This document shows, piece after piece, positions 26,406-35,611 of a stretch of DNA of 64,000 bases. The translations under genes were made by a program, and so were the position numbers. Origin of the DNA: an uncultured Caldilineaceae bacterium (lineage in GTDB: Bacteria > Chloroflexota > Anaerolineae > Caldilineales > Caldilineaceae); contig OX638330.1 of assembly GCA_951812725.1 (NCBI GenBank), positions 1,674,001 to 1,738,000 of the forward strand, in the 5' to 3' direction. Position 1 is the stretch's first letter, and every line of letters begins with the position of its first letter. The notes under the pieces are model-generated. The model had not been told where the DNA came from and did no database searches. It saw only the letters and a list, made by a program, of their open reading frames with translations.

Positions 26406-27170
26406 TCAACCAGCCGCTTTTTCGAGTGTTCGCGCCTGAAAGGCCTGGAAAAGAACAATGCTGCCCGCGATCGCCGCGTTTAGACTGTCCACTGAACCTG
26501 ACATTGGGATAGTAACGCAAAAGTCGCACTTCTCGCGTGCCAGCCTGCTAAGACCCTTGCCTTCATTGCCGACCACGACCGCCAGCGGACCGCTCAGATC
26601 GGCGTCGGTGAGCGAGAGGGCGCCTGGCCCGAGGTCGAGCCCGACGGTCCATATGTTGGACTTTTTGAGGAGATCGATCGTCCTGTTGACGTTACCCACT
26701 TGCGCAACCGGGATGTGTTCAACTGCGCCTGACGAAGCGTTACTGACGGCAGGAGTAATGCCAGCTGCCCGCCGCTCCGGGAGAACGACTCCATCCACAC
26801 CGAATGCCTCGCTGCTGCGAAACAAGGTTCCCAGGTTACGCGGATCCTCCAGATGGTCCAACACCAGCAGGAGTGGATCCGGCTTGCGGCCGGCGATTTC
26901 GAGCAGATAGTCGATTTCGGAATAGGGATAGGGTCCGGTCTCGAGGGCGACCCCTTGTGGATTCAGCTGTGCGCGTTTCAAGCGGTCAAAAATTCCGCCC
27001 TCTACGTGCCGCATTGGAACTTTCACCTTTTGGGCCAGCTGTACGATTTCCCCAAGGCTACCCGTAGGTGCGTCGCCGGCTTCGCCCTCCAGCCACAGCC
27101 GGTAAAAGTGGCGCCTGTTAGCACGCAAAGATTCAAAGACGGCGTGGCGGCCGACGAGAAGCTCGCTCAC
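26406..27170 (-). CDS. rlmB: 23S rRNA 2 prime-O-methyltransferase, TrmH/RlmB family
   Basis: SpoU-class methyltransferase of 254 aa. The N-terminal substrate-binding region starts [17 protein letters not shown]. The knot domain has the three family motifs: [29 protein letters not shown] and [16 protein letters not shown] in part. RlmB methylates G2251 of 23S rRNA, but close paralogues modify tRNA, so the target is inferred. It overlaps the cysS stop by 4 nt, a frequent gene pair. Confidence 0.9.
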   Translation of the reverse strand: MSELLVGRHAVFESLRANRRHFYRLWLEGEAGDAPTGSLGEIVQLAQKVKVPMRHVEGGIFDRLKRAQLNPQGVALETGPYPYSEIDYLLEIAGRKPDPLLLVLDHLEDPRNLGTLFRSSEAFGVDGVVLPERRAAGITPAVSNASSGAVEHIPVAQVGNVNRTIDLLKKSNIWTVGLDLGPGALSLTDADLSGPLAVVVGNEGKGLSRLAREKCDFCVTIPMSGSVDSLNAAIAGSIVLFQAFQARTLEKAAG

Positions 27171-28579
27171 GTAGCGTCCTCAATCCGCCAGTCAGTTCCG
27201 TTCTGAGAGTCCTCCAACTGAACGGACAGCGCCGCCAGTCCATCCCTCACCTTGTCGGCCATGGCCCACTGCTTTTCCTGACGCAGTTCGGTCCGCACTG
27301 ACACCAGCAGGTCTATAAATGGCTTGGCAGCAAGGGCGTCGCCTTCGAAGCTTTCGGGATCTGCCAGCGAAAGTCCCAGGATTCCGGCAAGTTCACGCAG
27401 GGTATCCTGTGCAGCCTGGAAGAACGGGCCGGAGATGCCGGCGGTCCGAGCCGTGTTGATGGCTCTCACCAGCTCAAATAGATGCGCCAGGGCTGCGCTC
27501 GTGTTGAAGTCATCGTCCATCACCTGGCGAAATCCGCTGCGAACGGCCTCGGTTACTTCTCGCAACGTGTTGACATCCTCGCCGACCGCGATTGTTCCTG
27601 TGGCCGGACGCAGTCCCCCTCTCAGGCGGGCGGTGCTGCGAACAGATGCAGCTATCGACTCGTCGGTATACGCCACCGGTTTGCGATAGTGTCCCGAGAA
27701 GATCAGCATTCGCAACGCGTCTGCAGAGTACTGCTGCAAGAAATTGTCGACTGTAACGAGATTGCCCACAGACTTGCTCATCTTTTCGCCTGAGAGCTGC
27801 AACATCCCATTGTGAACCCAGTAGCGGGAGAAAGGTTTTCCAGTAAGACTCTCGCTCTGCGCTATCTCATTCTCGTGATGCGGAAAAATCAGATCGTTGC
27901 CGCCGCCGTGAATGTCGATTGTTTCGCCAAGATGGTGCAGGCACATGACCGAGCACTCGATGTGCCAACCGGGCCGCCCCGGACCCCACGGGCTATCCCA
28001 ATAGGGCTCGCCTTCTTTTGCTCCCTTCCACAGTGCAAAATCGGCGACATTTTCCTTCCGTTCATCGGATTCGACTCGGGTTCCGGCTACAGCCTCCTCT
28101 TGACGCCGCCGGCTGAGTTTTCCGTAGTCGTCGTCGTTTTCGACCCGAAAGTAGACACTGCCATCCATTTCGTAGGCGTATTCGGCTTCACCTAGATCCC
28201 CAATGGTGCGGATGATATTCGAGATCTCATTGGTCACGCGCGGGTAAGAATCGGCCGGCTTGATGTTGAGATCGCTCAAATGCTTCAAATACTTGTCCGT
28301 GTAAAACTGTGCCAGTTCAAAGGGGTCCTGGCCAGTTTCCTGGGCACGCACAATTATCTTGTCATCAACGTCGGTGAAATTCGTTACGTAAGTTACTTCG
28401 TAGCCAACATATTCTAGGTATCGGCGGATCATATCAAAGACGATCGCGCTCATCGCATGACCGATGTGTGCGTCTGCGTAAACAGTCGGGCCGCAGACGT
28501 ACATGCGCACACGCCCCTCTTCTACTGATTCGAATGGTTCCCGCCGGCGAGTCAGCGTATTGTAGATGTTGAGCGTCAT
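27167..28579 (-). CDS. cysS: cysteine-tRNA ligase
   Basis: Class I aminoacyl-tRNA synthetase of 470 aa charging tRNA-Cys. It shows [18 protein letters not shown] (zinc Cys and HIGH), the further zinc ligands in [13 protein letters not shown], and [10 protein letters not shown] (KMSKS). The C-terminal DALR-like helical domain follows. Length and motif order are complete. It is co-transcribed with rlmB. Confidence 0.96.
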   Translation of the reverse strand: MTLNIYNTLTRRREPFESVEEGRVRMYVCGPTVYADAHIGHAMSAIVFDMIRRYLEYVGYEVTYVTNFTDVDDKIIVRAQETGQDPFELAQFYTDKYLKHLSDLNIKPADSYPRVTNEISNIIRTIGDLGEAEYAYEMDGSVYFRVENDDDYGKLSRRRQEEAVAGTRVESDERKENVADFALWKGAKEGEPYWDSPWGPGRPGWHIECSVMCLHHLGETIDIHGGGNDLIFPHHENEIAQSESLTGKPFSRYWVHNGMLQLSGEKMSKSVGNLVTVDNFLQQYSADALRMLIFSGHYRKPVAYTDESIAASVRSTARLRGGLRPATGTIAVGEDVNTLREVTEAVRSGFRQVMDDDFNTSAALAHLFELVRAINTARTAGISGPFFQAAQDTLRELAGILGLSLADPESFEGDALAAKPFIDLLVSVRTELRQEKQWAMADKVRDGLAALSVQLEDSQNGTDWRIEDAT

Positions 28580-28626
28580 CGGTTTCCTTATCGTTGGCTC
28601 GCTAGTTTGTCAGGTTTGCTGCCGCC

Positions 28627-29757
28627 CTACTGACGGGCAGATTCGTAGGCTCTTCGGCGCTCCTGTACCTCTTCGGGTACGGCAAATATCAGTCGCCCGG
28701 CGTTCGTCTGCAACACTTTGGTGACACGCACGGAAATGCGCGCCCCCATGTGGCGCCTTCCTTGCTCGACAACCACCATTGTGCCGTCATCGAGATAGCC
28801 GACCCCCTGATTCATTTCCTTACCTTCCTGGATCACATGGATCATCATTTCTTCGCCGGGGAGAACCACGGATTTCACCGCGTTGGCCAGCTCGTTTATG
28901 TTCAAGACGCGAACGCCTTGAAGCTTGGCCACACGGTTCAGATTGTAATCATTGGTTACAATGGCGGCGCTCATTTCCCTGCCAAGGTAAACCAGTTTTT
29001 CATCTACCTGTTGGGCCTCCGCCGGGTCCTGGTCCAGAAAGACAATCTCGACTTCATCGATCTGTTGAAGCCGGTCCAGAATCTCAAGTCCTCGCCTGCC
29101 GCGGTTTCTCCGCAACACTTCTGCTGAATCCGCAATGTATTGAAGCTCATTGAGGATAAATCGCGGAACTGCCAGTATCGCCCAAAGAAAACCGGTCTCT
29201 GCCACATCTGCGATGCGGCCATCAATGATTACACTTGTATCCAAGAGCATCATATCCGAGTACTGCCTGCGGCCGCTCTTGTCTAAGAGAGGCAGCTTCG
29301 GCAGATCCGGATTGCTTTCGCCCCCGTAGGGAAATTGGAAAAAGTTGAGGACCTCGCGATGCCGCAGCACCATCATTGTCACGCCGAGATAACCCATCAC
29401 AATGACGCCGACAAAAGGCAGGATTGTGCCGAATGGCTTTGGTAGAAGTGACAGGGGATAGGCCAGCAACGCGGCGATAGCAAGACCAATTGCCAGTCCC
29501 ACGGTCGCGGCCATGAGCTGAACTGTGGGGATTTGTCGCAGACTGGAGCGAAGTGCGTTGGCTGGCTTAACAGTTAACCACGGCGCGCCAACCAAGCCTA
29601 CAACACCACTAATCAGGACGATTGGAATGATGAGACGCGCTGACGTGAGCGTCAAACTCTGAAGGGCATCGACACCCGCAATCTGCCTGCCCAGTTCCCA
29701 GCCCAGCAGGACAAAGACGAAGGTGACCAGCACCCTCAATAGCAACGCCCACCGCAT
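28627..29757 (-). CDS. PIN-TRAM domain membrane protein (YacL-like)
   Basis: About 376 aa. Four hydrophobic segments occupy the first 150 residues, followed by a PIN nuclease-like domain beginning MMLLDTSVIIDGRIADVAE (conserved Asp) with EIVFLDQDPAEAQQVDEKL and IVTNDYNLNRVA (further acidic residues). A TRAM domain near the C-terminus (GVGYLDDGTMVVVEQGRRHMG in part) probably binds RNA. The start at 29757 has GGAGGG upstream; longer frames begin at TTG 29781 or ATG 29775. The gene lies 47 nt upstream of cysS and probably shares its transcript. Confidence 0.88.
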   Translation of the reverse strand: MRWALLLRVLVTFVFVLLGWELGRQIAGVDALQSLTLTSARLIIPIVLISGVVGLVGAPWLTVKPANALRSSLRQIPTVQLMAATVGLAIGLAIAALLAYPLSLLPKPFGTILPFVGVIVMGYLGVTMMVLRHREVLNFFQFPYGGESNPDLPKLPLLDKSGRRQYSDMMLLDTSVIIDGRIADVAETGFLWAILAVPRFILNELQYIADSAEVLRRNRGRRGLEILDRLQQIDEVEIVFLDQDPAEAQQVDEKLVYLGREMSAAIVTNDYNLNRVAKLQGVRVLNINELANAVKSVVLPGEEMMIHVIQEGKEMNQGVGYLDDGTMVVVEQGRRHMGARISVRVTKVLQTNAGRLIFAVPEEVQERRRAYESARQ

Positions 29758-29943
29758 ATTCCAGCCCTCCACCATTACCAATAGGAAAAACAGACAATGA
29801 ATTCATAATACAGCATCTGTACTTAGAGCGCAATGCGGACTTCGCGATCTTGCTTTTGAAGGCCGAATCGTGCGCTTCAATGGGCTGGTCAAAAGAAGAA
29901 ACTGGCTGCTGGAGACGCTCTGAAGGGATTTGACCTTCCCTGG

Positions 29944-31080
29944 TCACTCTTCCTGCACTGTTTGGTACAGGGCCAGGACTTCACGAGCATTGTGGTGAGC
30001 CGAAAAACGCTGGCTGTACTGGCGGGCAGCCTGCCCCATCTTCATACGCATTTCCGCGTCGCGCGCTATACGCATAATTCGTAGACCAAAACTGAGATCA
30101 TTGTTTTCCGTCAGGAACCCGGTCTCCTCATCCGCTATCATGTCTGCGACACCAGGGGAGTCAATACCGATAGCTGGCAGCCCCGCGGCCGCGGCTTCGA
30201 TAAATGTCAGTGGATGAACCTCGCTAACACTCGCGGAAACGAAGAAATCGGCCAGACCGAGAACGGCGCCGATACGCTCGTAAGAGATGGGCCCTGTAAA
30301 GGTTACCCTGCCCTTAAGACCTGATTCGTAGGCCAACTTTCGGCATTCTTCCAGGGATGGACCACCCCCTACCAGCAGGAGATGGAGGCGAGGGACTTCA
30401 TCCTTCAAGGCAGCGGCAATCCTGAGAAGACGGTCTACAGCCTTTTCCTGGCTGATCCGTCCAACATAGACCCCCACAACTGCTTCCTGGGGGATGCCGA
30501 ATTCCTGCCTAGTCGCCTCCTGCTCGGGCCTGTGAAACCGCCCCAGCTCAATTCCGTTGGGGATGACCGCGACCCGCCCTTGAATGCCCCAAGTCTGCAT
30601 CACGGTGGCCGCGCTCTTGCTGGGGGCGATTATGGCGCTGCAACGCTGGCTGAAGCGTTGGAAGAATGCCTGCAGCGCGGTGTCGGAAAGCGTCTCCGGC
30701 AGGAGTGGGAGATACTGCTGGACATAGAGATCGTAACGAGTATGACTGGTAAAGACTAAAGGGATTTCATAGCGTCGCGAAAAGGTGAGGCCAAAACTGC
30801 CGCTGATAAACGGGTGATGGACATGAATGACATCCATCCGCTTGAGGATATCACGGCAGCGGGAATCAACACGTACCGTCAGATGATAGCCGGTGTCAGC
30901 GATTGGTATGCTGGGCAGACGGATAACATTTCTCTCGTCCTTAGTCTCCTTGTCCTGTTCGGGAACAAAGAGATAGACCTGTTCGCCCCAACGGTCGAAA
31001 TGCTCCTTCAGCAAGCCCACGTGATTGACGACGCCATTGATGTGGGGCTTGTAAATGTCGCTAAAGAGGGCAATTCGCAT
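29944..31080 (-). CDS. GT4-family glycosyltransferase
   Basis: A 378-aa GT-B fold glycosyltransferase. The N-terminal domain begins MRIALFSDIYKPHINGVVNH, with DVIHVHHPFISGSFG. The C-terminal nucleotide-sugar domain contains VGVYVGRISQEKAVDRLL and the EX7E region (SEVHPLTFIEAAAAGLPAIG). The sequence resembles diacylglycerol or phosphatidylinositol glycosyltransferases, but the acceptor cannot be assigned. It is separated from the PIN-TRAM gene by 186 nt. Confidence 0.87.
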   Translation of the reverse strand: MRIALFSDIYKPHINGVVNHVGLLKEHFDRWGEQVYLFVPEQDKETKDERNVIRLPSIPIADTGYHLTVRVDSRCRDILKRMDVIHVHHPFISGSFGLTFSRRYEIPLVFTSHTRYDLYVQQYLPLLPETLSDTALQAFFQRFSQRCSAIIAPSKSAATVMQTWGIQGRVAVIPNGIELGRFHRPEQEATRQEFGIPQEAVVGVYVGRISQEKAVDRLLRIAAALKDEVPRLHLLLVGGGPSLEECRKLAYESGLKGRVTFTGPISYERIGAVLGLADFFVSASVSEVHPLTFIEAAAAGLPAIGIDSPGVADMIADEETGFLTENNDLSFGLRIMRIARDAEMRMKMGQAARQYSQRFSAHHNAREVLALYQTVQEE

Positions 31081-31320
31081 AGAGTTTCTTACCTTCTCAT
31101 CTCTGTACAGCCAGACAATTTCAACTGCCGGCAGTTTCCAATCAGAGCTAAACCGGCCGATTTCTGACGGAGGTGGAATCTTCCAATGGCAGTCATCTAC
31201 CGGACCTTCACTTATCTCTATTTACGTATCGGAATCAAAATCGTTGCTGCTCCGCCGTTATTTGCCGCTCTACCCACCTTCGAAAGCCCTGGTTCCTGAC
31301 TTGCGTCACCTAAAGATTTA

Positions 31321-31605
31321 GTAACTTCTCAGCCGCAACTGATTCGCAACCCTGATCGAGGCGAGCAGAGGTGTTCATTCTCTCCTCGCTGTTGTATTTT
31401 GGGCGGTCGGCCGCAAGCGGCCTCCCTTGTGCAGGGGCTGCGCCCCCGCAACGCCCCCTACAAAACCATCCCTCACCGACCGTGTGCATTCTTCGCAACC
31501 CGTCGGCTGGTGAGCATGGCGGCCGCTGTACACCAGTTGCGTCACCGAGAGCCTGAATGGTTCCAAGGATGACTGGACGGTCAACTACTGTGGCTAAAGT
31601 AGTTC
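31321..31605 (+). mobile_element. MITE-like element copy B, 285 bp, type 1 arms
   Basis: The left terminal repeat is GTAACTTCTCAGCCGCAA and the right end reads TGTGGCTAAAGTAGTTC, with one base lost relative to other copies. The flanking 8-mers are AAGATTTA (31313-31320) and AAGATTTG (31606-31613), matching in 7 of 8 positions. The core is at 31401-31481, with hairpin version GGCCGC-AA-GCGGCC. It fills the gap upstream of the glycosyltransferase gene. Confidence 0.82.
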
Positions 31606-31639
31606 AAGATTTGATCAGGTTGCAAACATAATCTTTACG

Positions 31640-32080
31640 TCACGCTTGTGCGTCTCTCAATGGCCTGTGTGTCATAGCCCAGAAGTAAAGCAAACGCGGG
31701 CCAACAACGATAATCGTCGTAGAGGCCAGAGCCACAAGAGCAAACGACCAGTGGACTGTATCTGCAAAGACAGTCGCCCGTAAGCCGAAAGCGATCAGGT
31801 CTCCAACAAGCAGAGCCAGGATTGAATTAGTGGCAAAGCGGCGCACCCGAATTTGCCCTGTCCGCGGGTAAGCGCCAAAAACCATCGCCGCGATCCCCCA
31901 TCCCACCAGAAACGGAGCCGCGATACGAGGCGCACTCATCAGCCAGCTCACCGGCCCTTCCGCGCTGTGGGAAATGCCCCCAACAACAGCGAAAGTCAGG
32001 ATTGCGAGCACGTCAATCGCAATGAGGATCCTCGTCGACACTTTGCTATCGGCTGGGCGCACGCTGGTACTACCATTCAT
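31640..32080 (-). CDS. DUF3054 family membrane protein
   Basis: About 146 aa with four hydrophobic helices (IAIDVLAILTFAVVGGISH; IAAPFLVGWGIAAMVFGAY; SILALLVGDLIAFGLRA; FALVALASTTIIVVGPRLL). The spacing and the Asp in the first helix followed by GxxSH, and the GW in the second, fit DUF3054, whose function is unknown. The start at 32080 is chosen because residues upstream in the longer frame are not hydrophobic or conserved-looking; no clear ribosome site supports either. Confidence 0.72.
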   Translation of the reverse strand: MNGSTSVRPADSKVSTRILIAIDVLAILTFAVVGGISHSAEGPVSWLMSAPRIAAPFLVGWGIAAMVFGAYPRTGQIRVRRFATNSILALLVGDLIAFGLRATVFADTVHWSFALVALASTTIIVVGPRLLYFWAMTHRPLRDAQA

Positions 32081-32276
32081 ATCAGGAGTCTGCTCTCTGA
32101 AATCTGATCCCCGACTCGGCCGGTAGTTGCGACTTTGGCTAGGTTCCCCGCAGCCTCCAATATGTGGACCGCGAATCTTCTCATGCGAGAGCCAGCCAGG
32201 ACTTGCCAAACGAATCCAGGACTTCTACTATACCACAATGCGAAGCAGTCTCAGCCATACGAAAGGAAATGGGGTC

Positions 32277-33650
32277 ATGGCGCCACCACTCTCACAGACG
32301 TTTCTGTCCGGATTGGAATGCCTTCGGTGTGGACGGTTCTTCCTGCCAGGCTCGGTCGAATATGTCTGCCCTTGCCGTCCGAATCAAGGCAGTGATTTGG
32401 GCCACCTGGATGTTGTCTACGATTATGATGCGATTGTTTCTATGCGAAACGAAGGCGAGGGCGACGTCCATCGCGCCGAGTTGGATCAGACAGATACGCG
32501 CGGGCGCGCCGATGCCCCTTGGTCAGCTACCGCTACCCGTTCAATTGAGCGTTGGTGGCCGCTGCTACCGGTTCGACCAGAATCTCTGCCGCCTCTTCCC
32601 GTAGGAGACACGCCGTTACTACGCGCAGATCGGCTCGCTGAAGCGATCGAGGTGAACAGTCTTTACATAAAGGACGATGCCCGCAATCCGTCCGGATCCC
32701 TAAAAGATCGGGCATCTGCTATCGCAGTAGCGCGTGCCCGTGAGACGGGGCGGGAGGTCGTCGCCACGGCAAGCACAGGCAATGCCGCGGCCGCGCTGGC
32801 AGCTATGGGGGCGGCTGCGGCGCACTCGACTGTCATCTTCGTTCCCCGTTCGGCGCCGCAGGCCAAAATCGCCCAGCTCCTGGTATATGGAAGCCGGGTA
32901 CTGGCCGTCAACGGCTCGTATGACGACGCCTTTGATCTCTGTGTGCGGGCTTGCGAAAAGTTCGGCTGGTACAATCGAAATACCGGATACAACCCCTTCA
33001 CGACGGAGGGCAAAAAGACGGTCAGTTTCGAGATCGCCGCACAGCTTTCCGAGTCCAGGAGTGTCGGCGGAGGTATTGACCCTGAAAGCCAAGGCCAACA
33101 CTTTGACTCCCCGGACTCCGTTTTCGTCTCGGTCGGCGACGGTTCGATTATCGGCGGCGTCTACAAAGGCTTCCGGGAGCTGCTGCAACTAGGGTGGATA
33201 GACAGCATCCCGCGAATCTTCGGCGTACAGTCTACTGCCAGTGCCGCAATTCATAATGCCTGGCGCGACGGCCTGGACTTGCCCCTGCCAGTTGAGGCAA
33301 CGACTGCCGCCGACTCGATCAGTGTCAACAGTCCGCGCGACGCTGTCAAAGCCTTGCGGGCTGTGAGGGAAAGCGGAGGGGCCTTTGTTCTGGTCGAGGA
33401 CGAAGCAATACTTCAGGCGATCCTTCCCCTGGCGCGACTTGGTGGAGTTTTCGGCGAGCCGGCCGGCGCAACCGCCCTAGCCGGCCTGCAGGCGGCCCGA
33501 CGCCAAGGACGCATCCAGCAAGACGAAACCGTTGTCATTATCAACACTGGCAGCGGCCTGAAGGACGTACCCGCGGCCATGCGCGTTGTTGGGGAGCCTA
33601 TCGTTATTCCTCCCAAATTGCGCGCTGTGGAAGAGAGTCTGGGGACTTGA
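32277..33650 (+). CDS. thrC: threonine synthase
   Basis: PLP-dependent enzyme of about 457 aa converting O-phosphohomoserine to threonine. An N-terminal zinc-ribbon-like pair of cysteines (CLRCGRFFLPG, YVCPC) precedes the fold. The PLP lysine is in NPSGSLKDRASAIA, the phosphate loop in ATASTGNAAAALAAMGA, and the C-terminal Gly-rich motif in VVIINTGSGLKDV. The ATG at 32277 has AAGGA upstream; the reading frame stays open to 32127. A linker with a GGGIDPESQGQHFDSPDS stretch is unusually polar. Confidence 0.88.
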   Translation: MAPPLSQTFLSGLECLRCGRFFLPGSVEYVCPCRPNQGSDLGHLDVVYDYDAIVSMRNEGEGDVHRAELDQTDTRGRADAPWSATATRSIERWWPLLPVRPESLPPLPVGDTPLLRADRLAEAIEVNSLYIKDDARNPSGSLKDRASAIAVARARETGREVVATASTGNAAAALAAMGAAAAHSTVIFVPRSAPQAKIAQLLVYGSRVLAVNGSYDDAFDLCVRACEKFGWYNRNTGYNPFTTEGKKTVSFEIAAQLSESRSVGGGIDPESQGQHFDSPDSVFVSVGDGSIIGGVYKGFRELLQLGWIDSIPRIFGVQSTASAAIHNAWRDGLDLPLPVEATTAADSISVNSPRDAVKALRAVRESGGAFVLVEDEAILQAILPLARLGGVFGEPAGATALAGLQAARRQGRIQQDETVVIINTGSGLKDVPAAMRVVGEPIVIPPKLRAVEESLGT

Positions 33651-33747
33651 GCCTGCACTCGCGTGAACTCCTTTTGGCGAAAGACAGCGCACGACCTGCT
33701 ATCTGCTGTGGTTGCAGCCCCCTTTCCTAACCATCTCAAGTGCCACA

Positions 33748-34659
33748 ATGAATCCGTCCAACCCCGTCTATAGAGTCTCTAGTCTCACCAAGATATACCC
33801 AGGAACGACCACAGCAGCCAATGACGCGGTCAGCTTCGACGTGGAACAGGGCGAAATCTTTGGACTGTTGGGCGACAACGGCGCGGGTAAGAGCACTCTG
33901 GTCAAGCAGATGGCGAACCTCTTGCGCCCTACAAGTGGTGTCGTCAAACTCCACGGTCAGCCTGTGCACGAGGATCCTCTGCTCGTTCCCAGGTACGTAG
34001 GCTACATGCCCCAGACCGGTCGCGCCCTCAACTCCCTTACCGTGAGCGAGGCCTTGTACTTCACCTCACACCTGCGCGGCTGCAGTCGCGAGGAAGCGAA
34101 AAGCGAACGGGAGCGGCTCATTCAACTGTGGGACCTGCATGAGATGCGGTCTAAGTTGTGTTCACGCCTTTCCGGCGGACAACAGCGCCTGCTGCAGCTG
34201 GCCGCGGCCATGGCCGGGCAGCCGCCGATTCTCATCCTGGATGAACCGACAAATGAATTGGCCCCGCAAAGGCGCCGGCATGTCTGGGAGACCTTGCGCG
34301 CTGAAAATAGGCAAAGGGGCACGACGATCATTTTCATCACGCACGACGCGATAGAGGCCGAAAAGATCATTCAGCAGGTAGGCATCATGCACAGCGGCCG
34401 GCTGGTGGCTATCGGTAAACCCTCAACGCTGAAGAAGCAGTTGGAACAGCAACTTCGACTGGAGCTGCGTTTCCAACCGGAATCGCCGCCTGATCTTCCC
34501 GATGGTTTACGGACGCAGAAGCTTGCGGAAGATCACTGGCTGGTTCGACTTGATCAACACCAGGTCGAGGCCGCTCTGTCTGCGATAGACCTCTCGCGAA
34601 TCGACGACTTCCAGCTTCACTCCGCCACGCTGGAAGACCTGTATCTGCATTACACCTGA
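33748..34659 (+). CDS. ABC transporter ATP-binding protein (ABC-2 exporter type)
   Basis: ATPase of about 303 aa with Walker A GDNGAGKSTLVKQ, signature LSGGQQRLLQLAAAM, Walker B ILILDEPTNELAPQ and a switch His in FITHDAIEAEK. The C-terminal accessory region is typical of NodI/CcmA-like exporters. It overlaps the following permease gene by one base (TGATG), so the two form a simple two-gene exporter. The substrate is unknown. Confidence 0.88.
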   Translation: MNPSNPVYRVSSLTKIYPGTTTAANDAVSFDVEQGEIFGLLGDNGAGKSTLVKQMANLLRPTSGVVKLHGQPVHEDPLLVPRYVGYMPQTGRALNSLTVSEALYFTSHLRGCSREEAKSERERLIQLWDLHEMRSKLCSRLSGGQQRLLQLAAAMAGQPPILILDEPTNELAPQRRRHVWETLRAENRQRGTTIIFITHDAIEAEKIIQQVGIMHSGRLVAIGKPSTLKKQLEQQLRLELRFQPESPPDLPDGLRTQKLAEDHWLVRLDQHQVEAALSAIDLSRIDDFQLHSATLEDLYLHYT

Positions 34660-35417
34660 TGAATACTCGATTGCCCTTACCGCTACATCTACAGTTCTGG
34701 GATCTTTTTCTCATTGAGTTGAGCAACTGGCGCTGGGGTTGGCGGAATCTTGCCTTGACGGGAACAGTCCTGCCAATGTTCGGGATCATCCTGCTCGGCT
34801 CATTTGCTCGTGAGTTGGGCGCCAATGCGCTTGCCTTCGTCCTAGTCGGAAATCTGGTCATGGCGCTGCTCTTTGAACACATGGGAAAGCTGATCAGCCA
34901 TTTCGCTTACATGAAGATGGCCGGCAGTCTCGACTATTTCGCCACCTTGCCGATTCGAAAGGCAGTTTTGATACTTGCAGCCTCTTCCGCTTTCTTCATC
35001 CTCTTTCTGCCCTCTTTGGTCGTCGTCCTTGCTGGAGGAGCCTGGATTCTGCAGCTGGAACTTCATCTTCATCCCCTGGCTCTCGTCGTCATTCCGCTTT
35101 GCGCCCTGCCGCTGGCAGGAATTGGGGCTCTGATCGGCGTCAGTTTTCGAACGCCGGAAGAAGCCTCGGCAGTGGGCCGGTTGCTGACGATTCTGATGCT
35201 GACGATCGGACCTGTACTGATTCCGCCTGACCGCCTCCCCCACTGGCTGGTTTGGCTCGGTTTCCTGAGCCCTGCTACTTACGCCGCTTCTGCGTTGCGG
35301 CAGGTTCTATTGGGCCCCCTCACCACACGTCTCCTGTTGGACGCTACTGTTCTGACTGCCTGCATCCTCGCAAGTTTTTGGATGGTCGATCGTAAAATGG
35401 ACTGGCGTGAAGGCTGA
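34659..35417 (+). CDS. ABC-2 type transporter permease
   Basis: A 252-aa integral membrane protein with six predicted helices and the ABC-2 layout. The partner ATPase is encoded immediately upstream. The segment IGALIGVSFRTPEEASAVGRL in its central loop is typical of the family. Export of a drug, polysaccharide or lipid is possible; nothing in the sequence selects one. Confidence 0.85.
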   Translation: MNTRLPLPLHLQFWDLFLIELSNWRWGWRNLALTGTVLPMFGIILLGSFARELGANALAFVLVGNLVMALLFEHMGKLISHFAYMKMAGSLDYFATLPIRKAVLILAASSAFFILFLPSLVVVLAGGAWILQLELHLHPLALVVIPLCALPLAGIGALIGVSFRTPEEASAVGRLLTILMLTIGPVLIPPDRLPHWLVWLGFLSPATYAASALRQVLLGPLTTRLLLDATVLTACILASFWMVDRKMDWREG

Positions 35418-35611
35418 AGTTACGCTGGCCGCGGGTGAGCACAACTTTGCCTTCCCGCTACTGCCGACTCTCAACGCTTTTGTGCGGCAATTGACGCGCT
35501 CAGCCGATCCTGGTTCGCCAGAGACACGCCTATCTGTTACGATTGAAACTCTGTCCGCACGGCTCTCAATAGGGTCGATGCGCCATATAATTTACACGGG
35601 GAGAGTTAGCA

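Noticed and set aside
31310..31584. Short open frames inside the elements (60-90 codons, similar peptides in several copies)
   Set aside because: Their similarity follows from the conserved core DNA. Frames, starts and ends differ among copies and they run through the hairpins, so protein coding is unlikely.
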